Below are positions 9,990 through 20,578 of a stretch of 64,000 nucleotides of DNA, piece by piece. Origin of the DNA: Lunularia cruciata (taxonomy: Eukaryota > Streptophyta > Marchantiopsida > Lunulariales > Lunulariaceae); contig OX419758.1 of assembly GCA_948567375.1 (NCBI GenBank), forward strand, positions 39,065,001-39,129,000, written 5' to 3'. Position numbers and translations under genes: made by a program. The notes under the pieces were generated by a model, which had not been told where the DNA came from, searched no databases, and worked only from the letters and a program-made list of their open reading frames with translations. Each line of letters opens with the position of its first letter. Positions within the stretch are counted from its first letter, which is position 1.

Positions 9990-10716
9990 TATAATACCCC
10001 GAGCACAAGAGAAGAGAGAGAAACACAAATAACACCCTCAACATTTGGTCCCTCAAAGGAGCACCTCAAAGAAAGACAAAGAGGATCTCCTCCAAGAAAG
10101 CTCCACCATAGGATTAAGCACACAGATAGGTGACATGTCAACAAGCTCCACCCTTGGATTACTTACTTGGATGGGTGACATGTTGGTCTAGGTCCTATCT
10201 GGTTGGTCAAACAAGCTTTGACCAAAGGGAATCTTTTAGGGAATCTTCATGTATGAGTCTCAGAATCACGTAAGGTACTGCTGGAAAGCTCTTGACGAGA
10301 CAAACCAAGGGGGGAAGGAAGGCCAACCTTTCCTCCATAGGGGGACGATCCACACATTTTTTAGGCTTAATTCATCCCTTTAGGCCTCCAAAATTGCCTT
10401 CAAAGATTTTAGGCATATTTCGATTCCTACTCTATTAGTAGAAGTACACTTTTGGTGATACCTCTTTCTAATATGTTAAGTCTATCATGTGTAACATCCT
10501 TCCAGATGTTACCAAACCAATTCTCACCTTTAAATCATATGTTTAGCTATTGGTTCTAAGGTTCTCAAGTCTATTTTGGTTTCTGCTCTACTAGTGGAAA
10601 TACTCTTTTGGTGATACTTCTATCTGATCTATTTTGACCATCATGTAAAACATTATTCTTGGTATTACCAAACCAAATTTCACATCTAGATCATATGGCT
10701 AGCTCTTGGTATTACA
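9990..10716 (-). repeat. Left (3') LTR of chromovirus B
   Basis: On the plus strand this reads TATAATACCCCGAG at its outer edge and GGTATTACA at its inner edge. Compared with the right LTR it retains about 50 bases around 10290-10345 (CGAGACAAACCAAGG onward). It lacks the CTTCTCTTTATTATATAG stretch near 10067, so its promoter region is damaged. Confidence 0.92.
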
Positions 10717-10718
10717 AA

Positions 10719-10731
10719 CCTCACTCCTTTT
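10719..10731 (-). other. Polypurine tract of chromovirus B
   Basis: The plus strand reads CCTCACTCCTTTT, two bases inside the 3' LTR. This is the reverse complement of the tract in element A. Confidence 0.8.
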
Positions 10732-13615
10732 AAGACGCAATGTCCTTGTTGTGCAATTGTTGCTCAAATGCTTGCACCAACACCGGTGCATGAATCAAAT
10801 TGGCAACGGGCTCCCAGGTTGCTTCATAGAGGAGATAACCTTTCCACTGTACTAGATAGTCCACCCGTAGATGGCGAGTACCGCGCATGCATTTTTGGAG
10901 AATACGCTCCACTTCATATTCCTCTATGCCATCAATGAGTGTCGAACAAGGTCGAATGTCTTGGGTGGAATGACCCTGGCCTGAGCGGGGAGCATATCTG
11001 CATAGTAGGGAAACATGGAACACAAGATGGATCTTCATGTGTGGTGGTAGCTCAAGGTGATAGGCCATAGCGTTGATGCGACTAAGAATCAAGAAAGGCC
11101 CAATAAAACGAGGTTTGAGCTTACGAGGTCCAACTAATTTAAGGTTGTTTGTTGATAGCCATACTTGATCCCCAACATTGAACTCCATGTGCCTACGGTG
11201 TGCATCAACATACTACTTTTGTCAATTTTGTGCAATCTGTAATCTGTGCTTGGCGCTCTCCACACCTTGTAGGAGTCTAGAAACAAACGTGTTGACTGCA
11301 TCGACCTTGGTAGCCACTAGATAGATCAAGCTAGAAGGTGTGTGTGAAGGGATGCTCACCATACATGAGGAAGAACGGAGTGACTTGGTTAGATGCATTC
11401 ACTAAATTGTTGTAAGTGAATTCCACCAACGAGGGTAGGGTGTCCTACCTCTCTTGCTCTTCTAAGATGAAGTCGTGTAACATGTCTCAATCATGCAATT
11501 AGCCCGCTCTGTTTGTGGGTGGTAAGTTGTGGACATGGCCAACTTGGTTTTGAAGAAACCAAAGACTGTTTGCCAAAACAAACTGGTGAACTGAGTGCCT
11601 CTATCAATGATAAGTACTCTAGACAAGCCATGGTAAGAGAAGACTGCATCTAAGTATAATTGAGCTAGTTGTGGAGCGGTCACATCCTTGGTGGTAGGGC
11701 ATCCATGAATCATTTTGCTGAGCCGGTCCACAAAGACCACGATGGAGTCAAACCTTGAGGTGGTCTTGGGTAATTCACAGACGAGATCCATATTCACTTG
11801 TTCCTAACGTTGGGTAGGCGTGGGGAGAGGTTGAAGGAGCACTGCATGAGCTTGATTAGAAGCTTTGTTCTATTGAAAAAGTAGGCAGCTGTGCACGTAG
11901 TCCATCATGTCATTGCTCGTCTTAGGCCAATAGTAATGGTGTTGGATTGCATCCAAGGTCTTGTCCACTCCGACATGACCTGCAATGGCCGAATCATGAC
12001 ATTTTGTTACAATGGTGTTGCGTAATTCTAGGACATTTGGGATTCATAATTTGCTATCATGAAAGGTGAGTCCTTGGGTGCTAGTGACGCCTTTGGATGA
12101 TTGCGCTTCTACAATCTGTGGATCAATTTTTGTAGTAGCCAGAATCTTTGGCCAAAATTTATGGTTAATCTTAACCTCTACCACCAAGTTGTTTGTCATT
12201 GGCATGCAGGTGAATGCATCTGCAAGTTGCTTCTTACCTTCCACATAGGTGATTGTCATGTTGAATTGTTATTGCCACTCTACCTACCAAATCTGGCGAC
12301 GAGATAGATCCTACTGCATCTTGAGGTAGACTAGAGGTTTGTGGTCTGTCTCTACTACAAATGCCTTCTTGCCCAGATAGTGCTTCCAATGCTTGGTTTC
12401 CAGAATGATGGCCAACTCTTCTCATTCTATGGTGTGGTAGTTGCACTCTGCCGGTAAAAAATTTTGAGAGAAATATGCAATTGTTTGCCATCCGTCATGC
12501 CACTCTTGTTGTAGGATTGCTCCTATTGCTACATTTGATGCATCTATAGCCAACTTGATTGGACATTTTGGGTCATACCACTTCAAGATTAGTGCATGTA
12601 GCAAGGTGGCTTTCAATTCTTGAAAGGCCAACTCTTGTGTGGTTCTCCATATCCACTTCTTCCCCTTGCCAAGTAGTGCCGTGAAAGGTTGTGCAACCTA
12701 GGAGAAGTCCTTGACAAATCTATGATAGAATCCCGTCAACCCCAAGAAGCTCTTGAGTTGAGTTTGATCTTCTAGGGCACTCTATTTTTGAATGCCCTCT
12801 ATTTTATCTGTTAGTACTGGAATGCCCTCTGCACTTATTCTATGCCCCAAGTAGTCAACTTCAGACTTTCCAAACTTGCACTTTGAGATTTTGGTGTACA
12901 ATCGATTCTGTCTTAGAATCTAGAGGACCTCTCATAGATGTTGTTTGTGATCCATCATCGTGCTATTGTATACTAAGATATCGTCCAAGAAGATGGTAAT
13001 AGACTTATCCAAGCATGGACGAAATATGTCATTCATTAGACTCATGAAAGTGGTAGGTGCATTGGTGAGGCCAAAAGGTATCACAAGATACTCGAAGTGG
13101 CCATACTTGGTTTGAAAGGCAGTTTTGTACACATCCTCCTCTACAATTTGGATTTGATTGTAACCACTCCGCAAGTCCAATTTGGTGAAGTATCTTGCTC
13201 CATGGAGTTGATCAAATAGGTCATCCATGCGAGATAAGGGGTATTTTTTCTTCATTGTTTGTTGATTGAGACCTTGATAGTCAATGCACATGCGCATTGT
13301 ACCATCTTTCTTCCTCACAAACAAGACAAGAGCCCCATATGGTGATATGCTAGGTTGGATGAACCCCTTCTGCAACATCTCCTCAATTTGAGTCTTACAC
13401 TCCTCCAACTCATGAGGTGATAGGCAATATGGGGCCTTACAAGGAGGTGTCTTCCCTAAGAGTGTCTCAATTTTATGATCTACTCTCCTTTTTGGTGGTA
13501 ATCCTGAGGGTAGATCATCAGGAAAGACATCTTGAAATTCATCCACCACAGCCTTCAATTTCTCAAGAATTTGTCTATCAAGTTGTGCACTCTGGACTTC
13601 TCTTATTAGACCCAT
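10730..13615 (-). pseudogene. Chromovirus B pol remnant: RT, RNase H, integrase, chromodomain
   Basis: RT is the best preserved part (12932-13615), with [56 protein letters not shown] and an intact FLDDILVY catalytic box. RNase H is at about 12060-12640 (KLAIDASNVAIGAILQQEW). The integrase core is at 11462-11797 (VCELPKTTSRFDSIVVFVD, LIIDRGTQF, STTYHPQT). A short deletion directly after YHPQT removes the Asn-Gly-Gln-Thr seen in element A. The integrase C-terminus and chromodomain lie in an open stretch at 10730-11188 (YLVQWKGYLLYEATWEPVAN), where the conserved Trp is intact, unlike in element A. Stops and frameshifts separate these parts. Confidence 0.93.
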
Positions 13616-13650
13616 GAAACATCTATCAATCTTATAGACAGTTGCCGTCC

Positions 13651-14043
13651 CTATGACATATAGAGGTAGATCCTACCTGGGTGATTTTCTTTAACCCCAA
13701 TGATTGACCATTGGTGGGTTCTCACTACTTTCTTCCTCCAATCTACCATAGGGTTGTAATGCTCCATCCATGGCATGCCAAAGATTGCATCATAACGAGC
13801 TAATTGTATCACTTGCCACTCAATTGCTTCTTGATATTCTCCTATAGAGAGTGTGACCCGTCTAGGTAATGATTCAATCCTCTTTGTTTGCCCATTAGGC
13901 AACTCTACTTCTTCACTCCCATCTCTCTCTAGATCTATTCCCAATCTTATTGCAACAAAATGAGATAAGAAAGTCTTTGTTTCTCTCGGATCAATTAATA
14001 CTCTCACTTGATTGCCTTCTAGGACTCCATTCAGAACAATCAA
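13651..14043 (-). pseudogene. Chromovirus B protease domain with a lost active site
   Basis: The open stretch reads as a gypsy retropepsin: VLNGVLEGNQVRVLIDPRE, then FVAIRLGIDLE, AIEWQVIQLARYDAIFGMPW and MEHYNPMVDW. The catalytic signature, normally DSGA/T, reads DPRE here, so only the Asp remains. Without the Ser/Thr-Gly of the active-site loop the enzyme should be inactive. The domain is separated from RT by a stop near 13650. Confidence 0.87.
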
Positions 14044-14229
14044 TTGTGAGGTTGCCTTTTGGGATCTTTGCGCATTAGTATTCTTCCTTCCCTCACTTCT
14101 CTTCTTCCTTATTGAGCCTGTGAGGCCGCAAGGTACATTTACTGGTTATCTTTGTTTTCCAAAGTGTTTTCCACCTCCTCTTCTTCAATGCGCCTCTCTA
14201 AGATTGCATATATGAAGGCCGAGGGCCTC

Positions 14230-15300
14230 TAGGGAAATGAGTGCGCAAATTGGTAGATATGTGCCCAAGACGGCCACAATTGTAACAATGGTGTTGTTCT
14301 CCTTGAGTTCCTTCTCCTTGTGGGACTCCATCTCTTTGTTCTTCTACCTGTCCACGCTCCCCTTGAAGCGGTTGTGCTCCTCGATCTTGAAATCAAAGGT
14401 TGCCCAATTCCATTGGTACGGATCCACCCATGTGTGGCATTTCTGCCCAATAATGTTGAGGTGGAACTACTCCTTCACCTCCACCCAATGCTCCTACTAT
14501 TCTCTGTGCACAAGCAATGGCTTCAAATATTGTGTGAGGATTTTGCACCATGACTTCTTGGCAAATCTGCTCCTTTAACCCTCATTTGAAATTGTTAAGA
14601 GCCTCTGCTTGACTCATGTCGGTTATTGCGACTTGTAGATCCAGAAATGCTTCCAAAAATACTCTTGTATGTTGTTCTTTTGTCTTAATCCCCATAGTCG
14701 GGTTTGAGCTATCTGCACAGAATCCACCAATTGGAAATTCTTCAACAATCCTTCTTGCATTGATGTCCACGTGACCTCCCTTCTCTTTGCCAACATGGAT
14801 TGTTTCCAAGCATCATACCATGTGAGGGCTTTATCGGTCAAGTACCCACATGCAAACATGCCTACAACATGCTCCATGATCTTTGTTGAGAACAATCAGA
14901 AATATTGATTCATTCTTGAGATCCAATTTTCCACTACTCCCATCATATGCTACCCTTTGTAAGGCTCGATGTTGCAGGTCTTTTTCATCCGGAGTAGCAA
15001 TGTGGCTTCATCATTTAAAGGGTTTGTAGGCACAGGTGCCTCTCCAAGTACTTCAGTTGTAGGTATTGGGTTTTGAGACGGCTCTTCTTCTTGCATGGCT
15101 TGACCGTTCTTGAGGATCTACACTTGACTTTGTTTCCATGGTCATCTTAATCTCTCAACATCCCTTGCATTCCTTGCACCAACTCTTGCAATTGCGGATC
15201 CATGGTTCATGCAACACTCAATGGTACCATAGGCACTTTCATGGAGAAAGAAGCAAAAAAAGCAATCCATAGCAAGATTTGTTGCTAATGTCTACTTCAA
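14230..15300 (-). pseudogene. Chromovirus B gag remnant
   Basis: Minus-strand frames at 14582-14895 carry a retrotransposon gag-like segment (VVGMFACGYLTDKALTWYDA, then a TWTSMQEGLLKNF stretch, with WGLRQKNNIQEYF in the next frame). Near 14245-14285 there is a CCHC zinc-knuckle remnant CYNCGRLGHISTNL. Its last Cys appears as Leu, so zinc binding would be impaired. Stops and frameshifts are frequent. The zone 15300-15760 continues with unassigned open stretches (for example 15505-15726) that may be the gag N-terminus or a leader insertion. Confidence 0.75.
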
Positions 15301-15853
15301 TACATAGTCAATATGATCAGTCTGGAAAGCGCACAAACTATTGGAACTACCATTGGGACCTTAGAAGCTATCACTCGTTGATAATACTCCTCGCCAAAAT
15401 TTCTAACCACAAAATCTCTAAACATCACTTTCGGTCTCACTACATAACTAATTTCTACTTGAGTGTTGAAAGGGAGAGGATTTGGGACATTCACATCCAT
15501 ATCATCATAGTAGAATGTAGATTGTCAAATCCCACTCTTTGTCATATATCACCACAGGTAGAATCACCGGGTTTGGTGAGTTCATCATCCTATCCATGAA
15601 TTTTGCGCCAAAGTGATAAACTAGCAATACCTTCATTTGCTCATGCTGGATGTACATAACCTTGATGTGGAATGGATTTGGGAATGGAAAGCTAGGTATG
15701 GGAAATTGTCCTCCTGGTGCATCCATCCCGTCCGCTCTCTAAAGTCCTTCCTAAGTCTAGCAATTACTCTATGTTCTCCACCTCAAACTACTCATTTTCA
15801 GTAGTTTGTGCCCTTCCAAGAGGGGTGATCCACTCTCTTTGACTAAGACACAC

Positions 15854-15865
15854 CCTCTGATACCA
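15854..15865 (-). other. Primer binding site, initiator-Met tRNA type
   Basis: Just inside the 5' LTR the minus strand reads TGGTATCAGAGG. This matches the common plant LTR-retrotransposon site TGGTATCAGAGC except for the last base. One base separates it from the LTR end at 15867. Confidence 0.85.
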
Positions 15866-15866
15866 T

Positions 15867-16553
15867 TGTAATACCCCGAGGACAAGAGAAGAGAGAGAAA
15901 CACAAATTACACCCCCAACATTCAGTGCCCCAAAGGAGCATCTTCTCTTTATTATATAGACAAAGAGGATCTCCTCCAAGGAAGCTCCACCATAGGATTA
16001 GACACACAGATAGGTGACATGTCAGCAAGCTCCACCCTTGGATTACTTACTTGAATGGGTGACATGTCGGTCTAGGTCCTATCTGGTTGGTCAAACAAGG
16101 TTTGACCAGAGGGAATCTTTTAGAGAATCTTCCTGTAGGAATCTTAGAATCACGTAAGGTATGATTTGAAAGCTATCTTGGGAGAATCTGCACATTTTAG
16201 AGGCCTAATTCATCCATTTAGGCCTCCAAAATTGCCTTCAAAGATTTAAGGCATATTTCAATTCCTACTCTTTTAGTAGAAGTCTCCTTTGGTGATACCT
16301 CTTTCTGATCTGTTTAGTCCATCATGTGTAACATCTTTCCAGATGTTACCAAACCAATTCTCACCTTTAAATCATATGTCTAACTATTGGTTCTAAGGTT
16401 CTCAAGTCTATTTTGGTTTCTGCTCTATTAGTAGAAGTACTCTTTTGGTGATACTTCTATCTGATCTATTTTGACCATCATGTATAACATCATTCTAGAT
16501 GTTACCAAACCAAATTTCACATCTAGATCATATGGCTAGCTCTTGGTATTATA
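15867..16553 (-). repeat. Right (5') LTR of chromovirus B
   Basis: The plus strand begins TGTAATACCCCGAGG at the inner edge and ends GGTATTATA at the outer edge. The promoter-proximal stretch TTCTCTTTATTATATAGAC (about 15942-15961) is preserved. About 50 bases present in the other LTRs near the CGAGACAAACC motif are missing here. Confidence 0.92.
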
Positions 16554-16558
16554 AGAGC
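16554..16558 (+). repeat. Target-site duplication AGAGC, right
   Basis: This is identical to 9985-9989 and directly adjoins the outer edge of the right LTR. Confidence 0.9.
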
Positions 16559-16753
16559 TCACTTCTATATTGTTGGGCCTTTGAGTTCTTGGCAAAAGTG
16601 GATAGAAAGCTTGCAAGCTTCACATGGAGTCTCTTAGCTAGAGTGGGTGTGGCTTGACTGTAAATAATGCCCAATTGTTGGTAGATTATGGAGTGATAGA
16701 TCAAGTACTGATCTGATTAAGTGTGATTCGAGTTGTAGAAATGAATTGATTAT

Positions 16754-16859
16754 TGTAGCACTTTAGAGTTCATGTATGACTTATGTGTGAGTTGTGCTTT
16801 TATAGTGTTTGATGTTGACAGTGATGTATATTGTATAGCAATGTGTATACACACAACAA
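16754..16859 (+). repeat. Older LTR-like repeat, right copy
   Basis: TGTAGCACTTTAGAGTTCAT opens a 106-base match to 9638-9743 with scattered substitutions. The homology stops after ACACACAACAA. It is separated from its partner by the chromovirus B insertion plus about 200 bases, so it may be a second LTR or a tandem duplicate. Confidence 0.55.
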
Positions 16860-17890
16860 GTCTAACAATACCATAGTGATTGTTGCTATTAGGGAAGATT
16901 CAAGAAGGATCTTCAAATTAGGTCATTGTGATGAGGCATAAGGAATGACATGGAACTTTCTAAGTTTAATATCAAAAAATTATAGTTATTCCTCCCATCA
17001 ATGATGTTGACTCTTCATGTGCTCCAAATATAAGGTCTATAACAAAGGTTTGTGATTGGTTTGCATTATCACACAAGGTAGTTGAGGATCATATGACTAA
17101 AAGATGGATCATGAAGATATCATATCTTTTAGTTTTTTAAATGCTTCCTCTTGATTGGTAGTCCACTTGAAGCTTGATATCTTGAAGATTGATGTCTTTT
17201 CCCAAGAGATTAGTCAATGGTTGGTCACATGATCAAAATAATGGATTACTTGGTGGTGAAAACTTGCCAATCCATTGAATGCCCAAACTTCCATGGTATC
17301 CTTAGTAGTAGGCCAATTGGTAATGGCCTTGATTTTCTCCTCTTCCATCTTGATCTAATCTATTGAGACCTTATGACCCAAGAATGTAACTTCCTTTTAC
17401 CACAAGGTATACTTGGATTTCTTACAATAGAACTTCCACTAACATGGTCATTTTAAGCCTTTCATACTTGGTTTGTGTGGTTTACTTCCATCTTATTGTA
17501 AATGAGAATATCATCCAAGAACACTATTATTTATTGACCCAATAGCTCTTCCAACACTAGATGCATTTGATCCATGAAAATTGCTAGAGCATTAGTGAGA
17601 CCAAAAGGTAAAACACTCCATTCAAAATGCACACACCTTGTACAAAAGGTAGTCTTTTGCACATCCTCCTTATCAATGAGAATCTACCAATAGTTGTTTC
17701 AATGATCCAACTTTGAACAATATTGTGCTCCACTTAATTAATCCAACAAGTCATCAATTGGAGGCAAGGAATACCAATTCTTCATGATTTGTTTATTAAG
17801 GCCATGATAGTCAATACAAAATTGAAACTCTCCATCTTTATTTGGTACAAAGAGTACTAGTGCTCCAAAGGAGATGTACTTTAGGTATAA
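16860..17890 (-). pseudogene. Gypsy reverse transcriptase/RNase H fragment, minus strand
   Basis: A minus-strand frame around 17400-17100 reads FLGHKVSIDQIKMEEEKIKA, then ITNWPTTKDTMEV and FKWTTNQEEAFKKLKD. This is the connection between RT and RNase H of a gypsy element. Further right, decayed palm motifs appear (about 17500-17890). There are many stops. The left edge (16866-16950, containing GATTGTTGCTATTAG) resembles 56921-57000, so the two fragments probably belong to one family. Confidence 0.75.
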
Positions 17891-18145
17891 TACATGTGAA
17901 AACCTCTAAAATATCTTAAGTCATTATCTATATTTTAGATATAGAATTGAATTGAATTTCTTATTGGTTTACACATTAATTGGACTAAGTAGTAAATTTT
18001 AAATCTAGCTTGAGCATATTGAATTGATATATGATGTTAAAATTGTATATAAATTATGTTCTAAAAATCCTACATTACTAGCATAACATTTTAGTATTGT
18101 GAAATATAATTATAAAAACTCATATTAATTCCTTTTGTGGTTCTT
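17891..18145. other. AT-rich spacer without recognisable features
   Basis: Low-complexity AT-rich DNA lies between the RT fragment and the solo LTR. I see no reading frame or repeat of note. Confidence 0.5.
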
Positions 18146-19042
18146 TGTACTACTACGAGGACAAGAGCAGAGAGAAAACCTAGATTTCACACTCAATCCT
18201 CCGATGCCCCAAAGAAGCACCTTCTCTTTATTATGTAGACAAAGAAGATCTCCTCCAAGGAAGCTCCACCATAGGATTAGGCACATAGATAGGTGACATG
18301 TCAACAAGTTCCACCCTTGGATTACTTACTTGGATGGGTGGCATGTCGGTCTTGGTCCTATCTGCATAGTCAAATAAGCTTTGATCGGAGGAAATCTTTT
18401 AGGAAATCTTCTTGTAGGAATCTCAGAATCACATAGGTGAGGTGTCGTTGGAAAGCTCTCAATGAGACAAACTAGGGGGGAGGGAAGTTCGGCCTTTTTC
18501 CCATTGAGGGGTGATTCTACACATTTTTGAGGCCTAATTCATCCGTTTAGGTCTCCAAAATTGCCTTCAAAGATTTCAGACATATTTTGGTTCCTACTCT
18601 ATTAGTAGAAGTCCCCTTTTGGTGATACCTTGTTTAGGCCTCCAAAATTGCCTTCAAAGATATGAGGCATATTTTGGGTCCTACTCTATTAGTAGAAGTC
18701 CCTTTTTGGTGATACCTCGTTTAGGCCTCCGAATTTGCCTTCAAAGGTTTCAAGCATATTTTGGTTCCTAATCTATTAGTAGAAGCCTCTTTTGGTGATA
18801 CCTCTTTCTTATCTATTTAGTCCATCATGTGTAACATCCTTCCAGATGTTATTGAACCAATTCTCACCTTTAAATCATGTATAAAGTTTTCAAGTCTATT
18901 TTGGTTTCTGCTTTATTAATAGAAGTACTCTTTTGGTGATACTTCTATTTGATCTATTTTTTCCATCATGTATAACATCATTCCAGATGTTACCAAACCA
19001 AATTTCACATTTAGATCATCTGGCTAGCTCTTTGGTATTACA
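18146..19042 (-). mobile_element. Solo LTR of the chromovirus A/B family (897 bp), TSD TTCTT
   Basis: The plus strand starts TGTACTACTACGAGG and ends GGTATTACA. It is homologous throughout to the chromovirus B LTRs. TTCTT occurs directly before (18141-18145) and directly after (19043-19047), so this is a solo LTR left by recombination between two LTRs. It is about 200 bp longer than its relatives, mostly because of an 87 bp tandem triplication. Confidence 0.93.
18545..18805 (+). repeat. 87 bp tandem triplication inside the solo LTR
   Basis: Three units begin with GTTTAGG at 18545, 18632 and 18719. Each runs through GCCTTCAAAG, CATATTTTGG, TATTAGTAGAAG and TTTTGGTGATACC. The spacing is exactly 87 bases both times, and the units differ from each other by a few substitutions. 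The other LTRs of the family in this window carry one unit. Confidence 0.9.
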
Positions 19043-19047
19043 TTCTT

Positions 19048-19795
19048 TATCTCTTCTTATTTTAGTTCTTATTATTTATTCTTCTTATCAAAGGATTTTA
19101 TGTTATTATATAAGGATAAATAAATAAGGATTAAGGATTAAGTAAATAAGGATTTTTTACTAATATATTTGTAAGTTTTAATAGTAAGTAATATCAATCA
19201 CTTTTCATGAAAATTTACTGAATATAGTACTATCTTCATGATAATAAACTTACTAGTTGCACTTGAAGTTTCTATTAGCTTTATACTACCTTAGAATTAT
19301 GAAAAGGTTGATCTTTGTTAGATTTTTATTTTTATTTGTATTTCTGTTCTATTCATCGTGTAATCTCAATGTTTTCATCAACTCATAATTTATTTAGTGT
19401 TCTATTATCTTTATTTATGATGACTTGCAAACATATAGGATTTTATTGAATGACTTCAAACAATTTTGTAGAATAAAAACTAAACTTATTTAATTGAAAA
19501 AGGATTATATATTTTACAAAAGACTTGATTGAGGTTTAGACTCTAATCATGAAATACACAAAAAATCAAATTAAGAAATCAAGAAAATAATTTCTATTTT
19601 AAGTTTTCTAGTATTATGTATGATATTATTAAATAACAAGGAAAAAAAAGGAGATTAATCATCTAAAGTTTAAAATTATTACACATTGCATTTGATATTT
19701 TCAGAATGAACTTGAATAAACAATATCATGTACATTTTATTAAAAAGGTTTATTTCCTTCAATCAAAAGTAACGTTCTACAATGTATCTCTCGTG
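19048..19795. other. AT-rich intergenic DNA
   Basis: Long A/T runs and no coding potential on either strand. I see no match to the transposon families of the window. Confidence 0.5.
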
Positions 19796-20578
19796 GTGTA
19801 TCTCCCATGATGCTATTAGGGACATAGTGTTTGCTATGGCACGAGAAAGTGGTTACTTGGCTTGGATGGAGCATTCATATGCTTTGCCAACAAGGTGTTA
19901 GGGCAGATTATACTTGGTCCGAGATGATCAGGTGATAGTAGCGGATGTACCCTACACATGATATAATTTTGGAGGGAATGATTATCCATCCCCCTAGATG
20001 GGCAGCGATTGCAACAACAGGTTGCAAGGTCTCCAAGTATAGGGGCATGCAGCACCTCTTTGTTCCTCTAGCCTTGGAGTTATATGGAGCGATGGACACG
20101 ACGTTTGACACATTTGTCTGGGAGTGCGTGAGAGCTTATCATGTTAGGCGCCAAGGTGTACCACTCTCACTCTCATACTTTGTAACATAGTTTTAGGCAT
20201 CATGTGTCCATTGCTCTACAAAGGGCAGTGGTTGGTGCAAGCCATAGGAGAGCAATCACATTAGGTGATACTTCTTAGGATGCTCCATTCATTTGTAGAC
20301 CATACCACTTACATAGCTCGGATATCTTAGGTGTAATAGGGCAGATTTCTCATACAGACTTTATTGGGGCTTAGCCCCATTTTCCCTTTTTTTGTCTCTC
20401 CCTTGTTCGGCTTGATGGGGTCTTCCCATCGTTCGTGTTCTCTACGTTGTCACCTTTTTCTCTCTCAAGATTTCAGTAAGAAAGATAAAAACATGATGGA
20501 CTATGGGTTCCAATCATTTGTGTTTGTTGCGTAGTTACCTTTTCCCTAGTGGTTATGATACAAAAGATAAAAAAAAAC
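19796..20578 (+). mobile_element. 5'-truncated non-LTR retrotransposon copy (3' end only)
   Basis: From CATGATGCTATTAGGGACAT onward the sequence parallels 49676-50318 of the longer element. It includes the endonuclease-like reading frame pieces (open at 19945-20190, with CKVSKYRGMQ and LFVPLALELYG) and the noncoding tail GGCTTGATGGGGTCTTCCCA. Loss of the 5' end is typical of target-primed reverse transcription. The tail is followed by a second, diverged repeat of itself (from 20495) and ends in an A-rich run. Confidence 0.75.
20414..20578 (+). repeat. Imperfect 81 bp tandem repeat at the non-LTR 3' tail
   Basis: GATGGGGTCTTCCCATCGTT (20414) and GATGGACTATGGGTTCCAAT (20495) begin two similar units. 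Each passes through a TACGTTGTCACC-like block and ends in AAGATAAAA. The second unit ends in a longer A run. Confidence 0.55.

Larger units (their letters stand above)
9990..16553 (-). mobile_element. Chromovirus B: nearly full-length Ty3/gypsy element, minus strand, degenerate
   Basis: This 6.56 kb element is bounded by LTRs of 727 bp (left, 3') and 687 bp (right, 5') and by the target duplication AGAGC. From right to left on the minus strand it has a 5' LTR, an initiator-Met tRNA type primer binding site, gag, protease, reverse transcriptase, RNase H, integrase, a chromodomain, a polypurine tract and a 3' LTR. That order (integrase after RNase H, chromodomain last) defines a Ty3/gypsy chromovirus. 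Gag and pol are interrupted by many stops and by frameshifts, and the protease active site is lost, so it is not autonomous. It is the same family as element A at 1-2896 and the solo LTR at 18146-19042. Confidence 0.95.
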
